In this document: in pieces, positions 43,994 to 51,206 of the stretch
How positions within the stretch are numbered: position 1 is the stretch's first letter
Layout: each line of letters opens with the position of its first letter
Assembly (NCBI RefSeq): GCF_900113835.1
Contig: NZ_FOQV01000002.1
Span: 1,095,949-1,159,948 of the forward strand
Length of the DNA: 64,000 bases
Reading direction: 5' to 3'
Source of the DNA: Allobosea sp. OK403
Lineage (GTDB): Bacteria; Pseudomonadota; Alphaproteobacteria; Rhizobiales; Beijerinckiaceae
Notes under the pieces: generated by a model
The model's database searches: none
The model's input: only the letters and a program-made list of their open reading frames with translations
Told to the model about the DNA's origin: nothing
Made by a program: the position numbers and the translations under genes

Positions 43994-45580
43994 ATGCTCA
44001 AGACACTGGCACTCACGACCGCGCTGACGCTCGCGGCCTTCACCGTACAGGCACAGGAACCGCGCCGGGGTGGCACCATCCGCTTCACCGCGCCTTATGC
44101 GGCCTCCTTCGTCAGCAATGACAGCCACGTCTCCAACCAGATCCAGGACGACATCTACGGCAAGGCGCTGCACCGCTCGCTCTACAATTGGGATTCGGCC
44201 AACAACAAGCCGGTGCTTGAGCTCGCCAAGAGCGTCGAGATTTCGGCCGACGGCCTCGTCCACACCTTCAAGCTCAGGGACGATGCGCTCTTCCATAACG
44301 GCCGCAAGATGGTCGCCGACGACATCATCTGGACCTTCACGCGCCTGATGGACGGCTCGAAGAGCTATCCTGCCGCGCGCTACGTCCGTCTGCTCAAGGG
44401 CGCGATCGATGTCGAGAAGGGCCAGGCCAAGGAGATCGCGGGCCTCAGGAAGATCGACGATTTCACGCTTGAGATGACCTTCACCGAGCGCACCGAGCCC
44501 GGCTTCCTTTTCAACGCCGCGACGACCTCGATCTACCCCGCCAAGGAAGCCCAGGCGCCGGACTTCTTCAACAAGCCGATCGGCCTCGGGCCGTTCAAAT
44601 TCGTCGAGCATATTCCCGGCTCGCGCATGGTCTTCGAGCGCTGGGAGAAGTTCTATCAGCCCGGCAAGCCCTATGCCGACAAGCTGGTCATCTCGCCGAT
44701 GGGAGAGGCTGCCGCTCGCGACGTCGCCTTCCGCAACAAGGAGATCGACGTCTCGATCCTGGGGCCGACGCAATATGTCGCCTACAAGGCCGACCCCAAC
44801 CTGTCGAAGGGCATCCTCGAGGTCGCCGAGGTCTTCACCCGCAATATGGGCATGAATCCAGGCTTCAAGCCCTTCGCCGACAAGCGCGTGCGCCAGGCGA
44901 TCAACCACGCCATCGACAGCGAATTGATCATCAAGCGCCTCGTCCGCGACAAGGCCTATCGCGCCACCGGCTGGCTGCCGCTCTCCTCGCCCGCTTATGA
45001 CAAGGCGATGCAGCCCTATGACTTCAACCCCGAGAAGGCCAAGAAGCTCCTGACCGAAGCCGGTTATCCCGACGGCTTCGAATTCGAATGGACGGCGACG
45101 CCCAATGAGAGCTGGGGCATGCCGATCGTCGAGGCGACGATCCCGATGCTGGCCAAGGTCGGCATCAAGGTGAAGGTCAAGCCGGTCGAGGGGTCGGCCC
45201 TGGGCGGCATCGTCGCGAAGGGCGATTTCCAGGCCTATATCTGGTCGAACACCTCGGGGCCCGATCCGCTGACCGCGATGAAGTGCTTCCACTCGGCGAC
45301 GCCGCAGAGCGCCTGCAACTACACCACCTACAAAAACCCCGCAGTCGACAAGTTGCTCGACGAGGCCGGCGCCACCGGTGACGCCGGCAAGCGCCTCGAC
45401 CTCATCAAGCAGGCCAATGCGATCGTCTATGCCGACGCGCCGGTCTGGTTCTTCAACTACAACAAGGCGGTGATGGCCTATCAGCCCTGGCTGCACGGCC
45501 TGCAGCCGAACGCGACGGAGCTCGCCCTGCAATATTTTGAGGATCTCTGGGTCGACGCCTCCTCGCCGGCGGCGAAGTAA
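43994..45580 (+). CDS. Peptide-type ABC transporter binding protein (SBP_bac_5)
   Basis: A 528-residue binding protein. The signal peptide is MLKTLALTTALTLAAFTVQA. Family segments are GLVHTFKLRDDALFHNGRKM and FADKRVRQAINHAIDSELII. ATG 43994 is preferred because GGGAGGA lies six bases before it; the ATG at 43979 lies upstream of that site. Two permease genes follow, but no ATPase gene. Ligands are probably related to the substrates of the adjacent amidohydrolase and deacylase (inference). Confidence 0.91.
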   Translation: MLKTLALTTALTLAAFTVQAQEPRRGGTIRFTAPYAASFVSNDSHVSNQIQDDIYGKALHRSLYNWDSANNKPVLELAKSVEISADGLVHTFKLRDDALFHNGRKMVADDIIWTFTRLMDGSKSYPAARYVRLLKGAIDVEKGQAKEIAGLRKIDDFTLEMTFTERTEPGFLFNAATTSIYPAKEAQAPDFFNKPIGLGPFKFVEHIPGSRMVFERWEKFYQPGKPYADKLVISPMGEAAARDVAFRNKEIDVSILGPTQYVAYKADPNLSKGILEVAEVFTRNMGMNPGFKPFADKRVRQAINHAIDSELIIKRLVRDKAYRATGWLPLSSPAYDKAMQPYDFNPEKAKKLLTEAGYPDGFEFEWTATPNESWGMPIVEATIPMLAKVGIKVKVKPVEGSALGGIVAKGDFQAYIWSNTSGPDPLTAMKCFHSATPQSACNYTTYKNPAVDKLLDEAGATGDAGKRLDLIKQANAIVYADAPVWFFNYNKAVMAYQPWLHGLQPNATELALQYFEDLWVDASSPAAK

Positions 45581-45600
45581 CCCTCCCGCGCCAAATCCCT

Positions 45601-45628
45601 ACGCCCGGCGGCTCGTTCCGCCGGGCGT
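45601..45628 (+). other. Intergenic hairpin between binding protein and permease genes
   Basis: A perfect 11-bp stem, ACGCCCGGCGG (45601-45611) with CCGCCGGGCGT (45618-45628) around CTCGTT. No T-run follows. It is comparable to the hairpin at 11105-11135 in the other peptide transporter operon. Confidence 0.75.
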
Positions 45629-45647
45629 TCATGGCCAGGAGCTCCCC

Positions 45648-46583
45648 ATGCTGCCCTATGTCTTCAAACGACTGCTGCAGGCCGTGCCGATCCTGCTCGC
45701 CGTCGCGGCGCTGGTCTTCGTGATGTTCAGCGTGATCCCCGGCGACTTCGCATCCACGCAGTCGTCCGATGGCCGCTCGGTCATCGATGCAGAGGCTGTG
45801 GCGCGGATGAACACGCAGTTCGGTCTCGACGAACCCGTGCATGTGCGCTTTGGCAAATATGCCGCGAAACTGCTGACATTGGACCTCGGGACATCCTTCA
45901 GGACACGTCAGCCCGTGATCAATTCACTGTCGGAGCGGATCTGGCCCAGCTTGCAGCTTGCCATGGCCGCGATGCTGTTTGCGATCGCATTCGGCGTCCC
46001 GCTTGGCTTTCTTGCCGCTCTCAAGCCCGGCGGATGGCTCGACATGCAGTCGATGGTCGTCGCCGTCTCGGGCCTGTCTCTGCCCCAGTTCTGGCTCGGC
46101 CTGATGCTGATGTACACCTTTGCCCTTTTGCTCGGCTGGTTCCCCAGTTTCGGCTATGGCGACGGCAATCCGCGCTATCTCGTGCTGCCGGCTGTCGCGC
46201 TCGGCGTGGCGCCGCTGGCCCTGCTGGCACGAACCACGCGGGCTGCCGTGCTCGAGGTGATGAACGCAGACTTCGTCCGCACCGCGCGCGCCAAAGGCAA
46301 CAGCGAAGTCCGGGTGATGCGCTGGCATGTGGCGCGCAACGCGGCCGTCATCGTGCTGACGACACTCGGCCTGCAGTTCGGCTCGATCATGGGCGGCGCC
46401 GTCGTGATCGAGAAGCTGTTCGCCTGGCCGGGCATCGGGTCGCTGCTGGTCGATAGCGTCTCGTTGCGCGACATACCCGTCGTCCAGGCCTGCATCCTGC
46501 TGCTCGTGCTGTTCTTCCTCATCGTCAATATCGTCGTGGACGTGCTCTGCGCGTTGATCGATCCACGCATCAAATACAGCTAG
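45648..46583 (+). CDS. Peptide-type ABC transporter permease (DppB type)
   Basis: A 311-residue permease. The N-terminus MLPYVFKRLLQAVPILLAVA, the EAA loop DFVRTARAKGNSEVRVMRWH and the C-terminal FAWPGIGSLLVDSVSLRDIP are typical. ATG 45648 has AGGAG before it. The TAG stop (46581-46583) forms the start of an interspersed repeat that separates it from its DppC partner. Confidence 0.91.
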   Translation: MLPYVFKRLLQAVPILLAVAALVFVMFSVIPGDFASTQSSDGRSVIDAEAVARMNTQFGLDEPVHVRFGKYAAKLLTLDLGTSFRTRQPVINSLSERIWPSLQLAMAAMLFAIAFGVPLGFLAALKPGGWLDMQSMVVAVSGLSLPQFWLGLMLMYTFALLLGWFPSFGYGDGNPRYLVLPAVALGVAPLALLARTTRAAVLEVMNADFVRTARAKGNSEVRVMRWHVARNAAVIVLTTLGLQFGSIMGGAVVIEKLFAWPGIGSLLVDSVSLRDIPVVQACILLLVLFFLIVNIVVDVLCALIDPRIKYS

Positions 46584-46639
46584 AGCATTTTCGAGCGAAG
46601 TGGACACCGGTTCGCGTGAAGAAAATGCGATAAAACAAG
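46581..46639. repeat. CTAGAGC-family element between two permease genes (59-bp copy A)
   Basis: It starts with the permease stop codon TAG and continues AGCATTTTCGAGCGAAG, ACACCGGTTCGCGTGAAG, AAAATGCG. The 59 bases are identical to 48483-48541. Arms GCATTTTC and GAAAATGC close the palindrome. It supplies sequence immediately before the ribosome binding site of the next gene. Confidence 0.9.
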
Positions 46640-46659
46640 AGGGTAGGTCGAGCAAACCT

Positions 46660-47481
46660 ATGAAATTTAGAGCTAATCTCTGGATCGGCGGCGTGCTTTT
46701 CGCAGCTGTGATCGTCGGTGGCACTCTGGCGCCCTGGCTGGCGCATACAGATCCGGTCATGGACGCCAACCTGATGAATGCCGAGGTGCCTCCCGGCAGC
46801 GAGTTCTGGTTCGGCACCGACGCGCAGGGCCGCGACATCTACAGCCGCGTACTCTACGGCGCGCGCATCTCGTTGACCGTCGGCATCGTCTCGCAATTGA
46901 TCAACACCCTGATCGGGGTCGCACTGGGACTATCTGCGGGCTATTGGGGCGGCTGGTGGGATGATTTCGTCAACGGCCTGACCAATCTGATGCTCTCGAT
47001 CCCTTCGCTGATCTTCGCGCTTGCCATCATGGCGATCCTGCAGCCCGGCCTGACCAGCCTGCTGATCGCGCTCGGGCTGACCAACTGGTCCTATACCTGC
47101 CGTCTCTCGCGCGCGGCGACGCTGTCGGTCAAGCAGCAGGGCTATGTCGAGGCGGCGCGCTCCTTCGGCAGCGGCAATACCCGGATCATGCTCAAGCAGA
47201 TCCTGCCCAATATCGCCGGCCCGATCATCGTCATCGGTACGCTCGGCATGGGCGGCGCGGTGCTGGCGGAGGCTGCCCTGTCTTTCCTGGGCCTGGGCAT
47301 CCGCCCGCCGTTCCCGAGCTGGGGCTCGATGCTCTCGGATGCGCGCGACCAGATCACCACCGCGCCCTGGATCTCGGTCTTTCCCGGGCTTGCCATCTTC
47401 ATGACCGTGCTCGGCCTCAACCTGCTGGGCGACGGCCTGCGCGACATCCTCGACCCCCAATCGCAATCGCGCCGCGCCTGA
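46660..47481 (+). CDS. Peptide-type ABC transporter permease (DppC type)
   Basis: A 273-residue permease. Conserved segments are FGTDAQGRDIYSRVLYGARI, the EAA loop YVEAARSFGSGNTRIMLKQI, and AALSFLGLGIRPPFPSWGSM. I start at ATG 46660 (MKFRANLWIGG) with GAGGGTAGG upstream. An in-frame ATG at 46600 would begin inside the repeat element and add about 20 repeat-derived residues. A deacylase gene follows 32 bases after the stop. Confidence 0.89.
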   Translation: MKFRANLWIGGVLFAAVIVGGTLAPWLAHTDPVMDANLMNAEVPPGSEFWFGTDAQGRDIYSRVLYGARISLTVGIVSQLINTLIGVALGLSAGYWGGWWDDFVNGLTNLMLSIPSLIFALAIMAILQPGLTSLLIALGLTNWSYTCRLSRAATLSVKQQGYVEAARSFGSGNTRIMLKQILPNIAGPIIVIGTLGMGGAVLAEAALSFLGLGIRPPFPSWGSMLSDARDQITTAPWISVFPGLAIFMTVLGLNLLGDGLRDILDPQSQSRRA

Positions 47482-47513
47482 GCGGCCATCGACTCCCGGA
47501 ACCGAGACCGACC

Positions 47514-48485
47514 ATGACGACGAAACCCAGCCCTGATGCCGCAATCGATCTCGCGCCGCTGGAAAGCCTGCGCTTCCACGGCCTCAAGGCCGGCCCGAAG
47601 CTGCTCGTGCTCGGCGCAGTCCATGGCAACGAGATCTGCGGCCCCAACGCGATCGCGCGCGCCATTGCCGACTGCCGGGAAGGCCGGCTGACAATCCTGC
47701 GCGGCGAGGTCACCTTCCTGCCCGTAGCCAATCCCAAGGCCTATCGGCAGAACACCCGCGAGGGCGACCGCAACCTCAACCGCGACCTGCGCGAGAAGCC
47801 GCTGCCCGCCAATAATGAGGACCGGATCGGCAACCGCCTCTGCGCCCTGCTGCGCCAGCATGATGTCCTGCTCGACATCCACTCCTTCAAGGGCGAGGGC
47901 GAGCCCTTCGTCTTCTTCGGGCCCGAGAACAACACCGGCGAGCTCGAGGCCTTCCGTCATGCCGCGGAGGAAGCGGCCTTCGCCGCTTGCCTCGGCCCAG
48001 ACATCCTGACCCATGGCTGGCTTCCCATCTATGCCCGCCAGATCGCGGCGCGCGAACGGTTGAACCTGCCGCCGCTCTCGGTCACGGAGGGTTTCGGCAC
48101 CACGGAATATATGCGCTTCGCTGGAGGCTACGGCGTCACGCTGGAATGCGGCCGACATGACGACCCCAACTCGGCGAATGTCGGACATGCCGCGATCCGC
48201 AACGCGCTCATCCATCTCGCGTTGGTCGATGCGCCGCCGCTAGCGCCCTTGCAGCGCACGGTGATCGACATGGTCGATCAGGTGCTCTGCGAGGCAGAGG
48301 GCGACCGTCTTGAGGGGGTCTGGAAGACCGGCGACCGCATCGCGGCCGGCCAAGTGATCGCGCGGCGCGCCAATGGCGACCCGGTCGCGGCAGCCCGCGA
48401 CGGCTTCACCATCTTTCCCAACGCCACTGCGAAGCTCGGCGAAGGCATCTGCTGTCTCGGCGTGGCGAGCGCGCGCCGCCCCTAG
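47514..48485 (+). CDS. Succinylglutamate desuccinylase/aspartoacylase-family protein
   Basis: A 323-residue zinc deacylase of the M14-like AstE/AspA family. Zinc ligands are in GAVHGNEICGP (His37, Glu40) and LDIHSFKG (His123). RNLNRDLRE gives the substrate Arg, and VTEGFGTTEYM and VTLECGRHDD are in the C-terminal part. It hydrolyses N-acyl amino acids. As the last gene of the peptide-permease operon, it may process imported N-acyl compounds (inference). Its TAG stop opens a repeat element. Confidence 0.87.
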   Translation: MTTKPSPDAAIDLAPLESLRFHGLKAGPKLLVLGAVHGNEICGPNAIARAIADCREGRLTILRGEVTFLPVANPKAYRQNTREGDRNLNRDLREKPLPANNEDRIGNRLCALLRQHDVLLDIHSFKGEGEPFVFFGPENNTGELEAFRHAAEEAAFAACLGPDILTHGWLPIYARQIAARERLNLPPLSVTEGFGTTEYMRFAGGYGVTLECGRHDDPNSANVGHAAIRNALIHLALVDAPPLAPLQRTVIDMVDQVLCEAEGDRLEGVWKTGDRIAAGQVIARRANGDPVAAARDGFTIFPNATAKLGEGICCLGVASARRP

Positions 48486-48587
48486 AGCATTTTCGAGCGA
48501 AGTGGACACCGGTTCGCGTGAAGAAAATGCGATAAAACAAGGAGCTGGAGCATTTCCGCGATTCGGAGAAACGCGGAAATGCTCCAG
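48483..48587. repeat. CTAGAGC-family element (59-bp copy B) plus a 16-bp perfect hairpin
   Basis: 48483-48541 is identical to 46581-46639. It is followed by a stem CTGGAGCATTTCCGCG (48545-48560) pairing with 48572-48587 around an 11-base loop. It lies between the converging deacylase and AroM genes and may serve as a bidirectional transcription barrier, although there is no T-run. Confidence 0.88.
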
Positions 48588-48604
48588 CCGCCAGGCAGCC
48601 GGTC

Positions 48605-49291
48605 CTAGACGATCTCGGAGACCAGCTTCGCGATCAGGCTGTTGGACAGGATGACAGGCAGCCCGGAAGCCTCCGCCGCCTCGCGGCGATGGCTCTCGAC
48701 GAAGCCCATGCAGTCCATCAGCAGGATCTGCGCGCCGCGCTCGGCGAGATCGCGCGCGGCCTGCGCCAGCGCCGAGCTGGGCTCCGCATAGGGAGAAGCC
48801 GCGCCATAGAGCGGCTCCCGGCCGAGCGCCGCCCATTTGCCGGCTTCGCTAGCGATCTGCTCAGGGATCGGCACGATAATGCCGAGCCGCGCCCCATGCG
48901 TCAGGGCAGCGACCGTCGGCGGCAGGATGCGGTCGGGCTCGATCAGGCGCGCCCGCTCACAGGAGAGCGTCTCGAAATGGCCGGTGCAGAGCATCAGGAT
49001 CGTGCTGCAGCCCTCGGCCTCCAGCATGGCGAGCTTGGCCTGCGCCGCCGCTTCCGTCTTGCTCCTGTCGATGATGACCGAGGAGCCGTCGAGCAGCTTG
49101 GTGATCAGCATGGCCTCGCCCGGACGGGCTGCGAAATCGCGCTCGATCTCGGCTCGGCTCAAGCCGTCGAGCACGCCGGCATGCCGGCGCGGCGTCCCGG
49201 CATCGATGACGGCGTCGAGAATAGGCGTGATGTCGGCGCGCGGCGCCTGGCCGATGGTGAGCGTACCGAGTTTGCGGGCCGTCATCGTCAT
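48605..49291 (-). CDS. aroM: AroM-family protein
   Basis: A 228-residue AroM-family protein, a family without an established activity. The N-terminus RKLGTLTIGQAPRADITPIL is diagnostic. Two Cys-centred motifs, LMLCTGHFETL (Cys102) and LLMDCMGFVES (Cys194), are arranged like the two catalytic Cys of Asp/Glu/hydantoin racemases. A racemase-like role next to the hydantoinase/oxoprolinase is therefore attractive (inference). It lies downstream of the OPT transporter, across a repeat and a 13-bp hairpin. Confidence 0.82.
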   Translation of the reverse strand: MTMTARKLGTLTIGQAPRADITPILDAVIDAGTPRRHAGVLDGLSRAEIERDFAARPGEAMLITKLLDGSSVIIDRSKTEAAAQAKLAMLEAEGCSTILMLCTGHFETLSCERARLIEPDRILPPTVAALTHGARLGIIVPIPEQIASEAGKWAALGREPLYGAASPYAEPSSALAQAARDLAERGAQILLMDCMGFVESHRREAAEASGLPVILSNSLIAKLVSEIV

Positions 49292-49317
49292 GATTGGATC
49301 TCGTCGTTATGGGGCAG

Positions 49318-49349
49318 CCTGCGTGCCGGGAGGAGCCCCGGCACGCAGG
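49318..49349 (-). other. 13-bp perfect hairpin between OPT transporter and aroM
   Basis: CCTGCGTGCCGGG (49318-49330) pairs perfectly with CCCGGCACGCAGG (49337-49349) around a six-base loop. It lies 27 bases before the aroM start on the minus strand. There is no T-run, so it more likely affects message stability or ribosome access than termination. Confidence 0.75.
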
Positions 49350-49359
49350 CTCAGGCGCT

Positions 49360-49485
49360 AGAGCCGGATGATTTCAGATCGGGTCACCAAGTGATCCGAT
49401 CTGAGATCTGAATCCGTCTCTCATCAAAGAGTTAGAGCAGGATCGATGCGAAAAACCGGTTCCCACTTTTTCGCATCCTGCTCTA
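49360..49485. repeat. CTAGAGC-family composite element, opposite orientation
   Basis: It consists of a hairpin of GATTTCAGATCGG... and ...CCGATCTGAGATC, then a palindrome AGAGCAGGAT...ATCCTGCTCT around AAAAACCGGTTCCCACTTTTT. Layout and sequence match the element at 13188-13303. On the minus strand it begins with TAG, the stop codon of the OPT gene (49485-49483). Confidence 0.85.
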
Positions 49486-51153
49486 GCGCTTGAAGCCCTT
49501 CAGCACGGAGTCGAAGAAGCTGAAGATCGCATCGCCCGCGATGACGCCGGCGGCAAAGACCTCCATGTCGCCTTCACCGCTCGCGCCGCGCAGCTTCTCC
49601 CAGATCAGCCGGCAGACGATGCCGGTGAGCACGGCCCAGCCCGCCATCGGGAAGCTGATCAGCAGGCCGGTCGCGAAGAGCACGCCGATCTGGCGCTTCG
49701 GTCCGCCGATGAACTGCAGGATCGCACCCGGAATCGCCCACATGAACAGCGACCAGGCGACGCCCGGCGCGACGCCGGCCTTGATCGTTGCGGCATAGAC
49801 CTTATCGACCGGAGCCACGAGGTTCTGGGCGAAATAGCTCTGGTAGGAGACCAGGACCACGATGCCGGCGATGACGAAGGCGAACATCGCCGCAAAGAGC
49901 TGCTGGCGGCGGCCGTCGAGTTCGAAGGCGGGATCGACGCCATTGCCACGCAGGATGTAGCCGGCCTTGAGGTCGTAGCCCATATCGGCGAAGGCCGGCC
50001 CCGTCGCGGCGGAGAAGCCAACGAGCAAGGCCAGAGCCGGGACGGGGAAGCCGATCAGCATGCCGATGATCAGCGTGATCAGCGCCACCGCGAAGGCCGG
50101 GAACCAGCCGGAATGCATCGCCGCCAGGCCGACGATCAATTCATGCACATAGGCCGCAAAGGCCGCATAGAGCACGAACAGGATCAGCATGCCGATCGAC
50201 ATGTCGCTCATCAGCCCGCCGGCCATAGCGATAAACACCGCGATGACGAGATAGCCGATGGTGCCCAGCCCGAGCGCGCGGCGCACTGCGGCGTCCGACG
50301 TGCCCGCGGCAGCCTCGGCCTTCCGAGCGGCCTCGTTGCGCTGCATCAGCAGCTGCACCACCTGGAACAGCGCCACGACACCCGCGCCGATCATGAAGCC
50401 GTGCGGGATATAAGCCGCCATCAGATCGCCCTTGGGGATCAGCGTGGCGAAGGTCTCGTTGTTGAAGAGCGGGCCGGAATAGCCGCGCAGCAGCAGCCCG
50501 ACGCCGAACATCGTCAGCGCCCAGATATTGCCGATGAAGGCGACGCCGAAAGCCGACATCGGAATGCCCGAGACGGCAGTCGAGCCGACGAAGCCGATCG
50601 CCGCCAGCGGGATCTTGATGAAGGAAGCGGCGATACCGGTGACGAAGCCGACACCCATCAGCACGGCCTTGCGGCCGCCCTCGTCACCCGCCTTGATCGC
50701 CTCGGCGGCGGCGACGCCCGGAGGCCAGGCCCCGGTCGCCGGGAAGACGCGCGAGTCGAACATCCGGTAAAGCAGATAGGCGTCGAGCAGCATCGCCATG
50801 AAGGCGCCGGCGAACATTGGCAGGACCAGATCGGGGCGCCCGAGCAGGAAGGGGATACCGATCGGCAGGAGCAGGCTGTTGGCGGCGCCGAAGGTCGCCG
50901 ACGAGATCGCGCTCTGCGCCAGGTTCTGCACATGGATCGAGCGGTAGCGCAGGAACAGCCCGAGCGGCAGGCGCGCCAGCGCCATCGCCGCCATCGCGCC
51001 GATCAGCGAGGTGTTGGCGGTCACGCCGAGCGACACCAGGAGCTGCATGCCGATGATGGCGCCAAAGACGCTGAGGATGCCGATCAGTATCAGCGTCGCC
51101 GGCTCGAACAGGCTCGGGTGCTTCTGCGGCCCGGCCCCGGTAGGTTCAGTCAT
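49483..51153 (-). CDS. OPT-family oligopeptide transporter
   Basis: A 556-residue integral membrane protein with about 14 hydrophobic segments. The N-terminal SLFEPATLILIGILSVFGAI, the central GNIWALTMFGVGLLLRGYSG and the C-terminal ATGLLISFPMAGWAVLTGIV regions fit prokaryotic OPT/YSL proteins, which are proton-coupled importers of small peptides or metal chelates. It lies 53 bases downstream of the HyuA-HyuB fusion on the same strand. Its stop codon is the first triplet of a repeat element. Confidence 0.85.
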   Translation of the reverse strand: MTEPTGAGPQKHPSLFEPATLILIGILSVFGAIIGMQLLVSLGVTANTSLIGAMAAMALARLPLGLFLRYRSIHVQNLAQSAISSATFGAANSLLLPIGIPFLLGRPDLVLPMFAGAFMAMLLDAYLLYRMFDSRVFPATGAWPPGVAAAEAIKAGDEGGRKAVLMGVGFVTGIAASFIKIPLAAIGFVGSTAVSGIPMSAFGVAFIGNIWALTMFGVGLLLRGYSGPLFNNETFATLIPKGDLMAAYIPHGFMIGAGVVALFQVVQLLMQRNEAARKAEAAAGTSDAAVRRALGLGTIGYLVIAVFIAMAGGLMSDMSIGMLILFVLYAAFAAYVHELIVGLAAMHSGWFPAFAVALITLIIGMLIGFPVPALALLVGFSAATGPAFADMGYDLKAGYILRGNGVDPAFELDGRRQQLFAAMFAFVIAGIVVLVSYQSYFAQNLVAPVDKVYAATIKAGVAPGVAWSLFMWAIPGAILQFIGGPKRQIGVLFATGLLISFPMAGWAVLTGIVCRLIWEKLRGASGEGDMEVFAAGVIAGDAIFSFFDSVLKGFKR

Positions 51154-51206
51154 AGGTAGTCCCCCTCTTTGCCCCTTTCGGGCTTGAACGCCGATTGGCG
51201 CTGATC

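Noticed and set aside
43670..45532. A 620-codon open frame on the minus strand opposite the amidohydrolase end and binding-protein gene
   Set aside because: Antisense shadow; it crosses two real genes and contains no known domain.
46600..46659. Earlier ATG of the second DppC-type permease
   Set aside because: It lies inside the interspersed repeat; ATG 46660 has its own ribosome binding site and starts at the membrane segment.
13188..49485. CRISPR array or mobile insertion sequence as explanation of the repeats
   Set aside because: Copies are dispersed singly between genes, with no regular spacers, no cas genes, no transposase and no target-site duplications that I can see.
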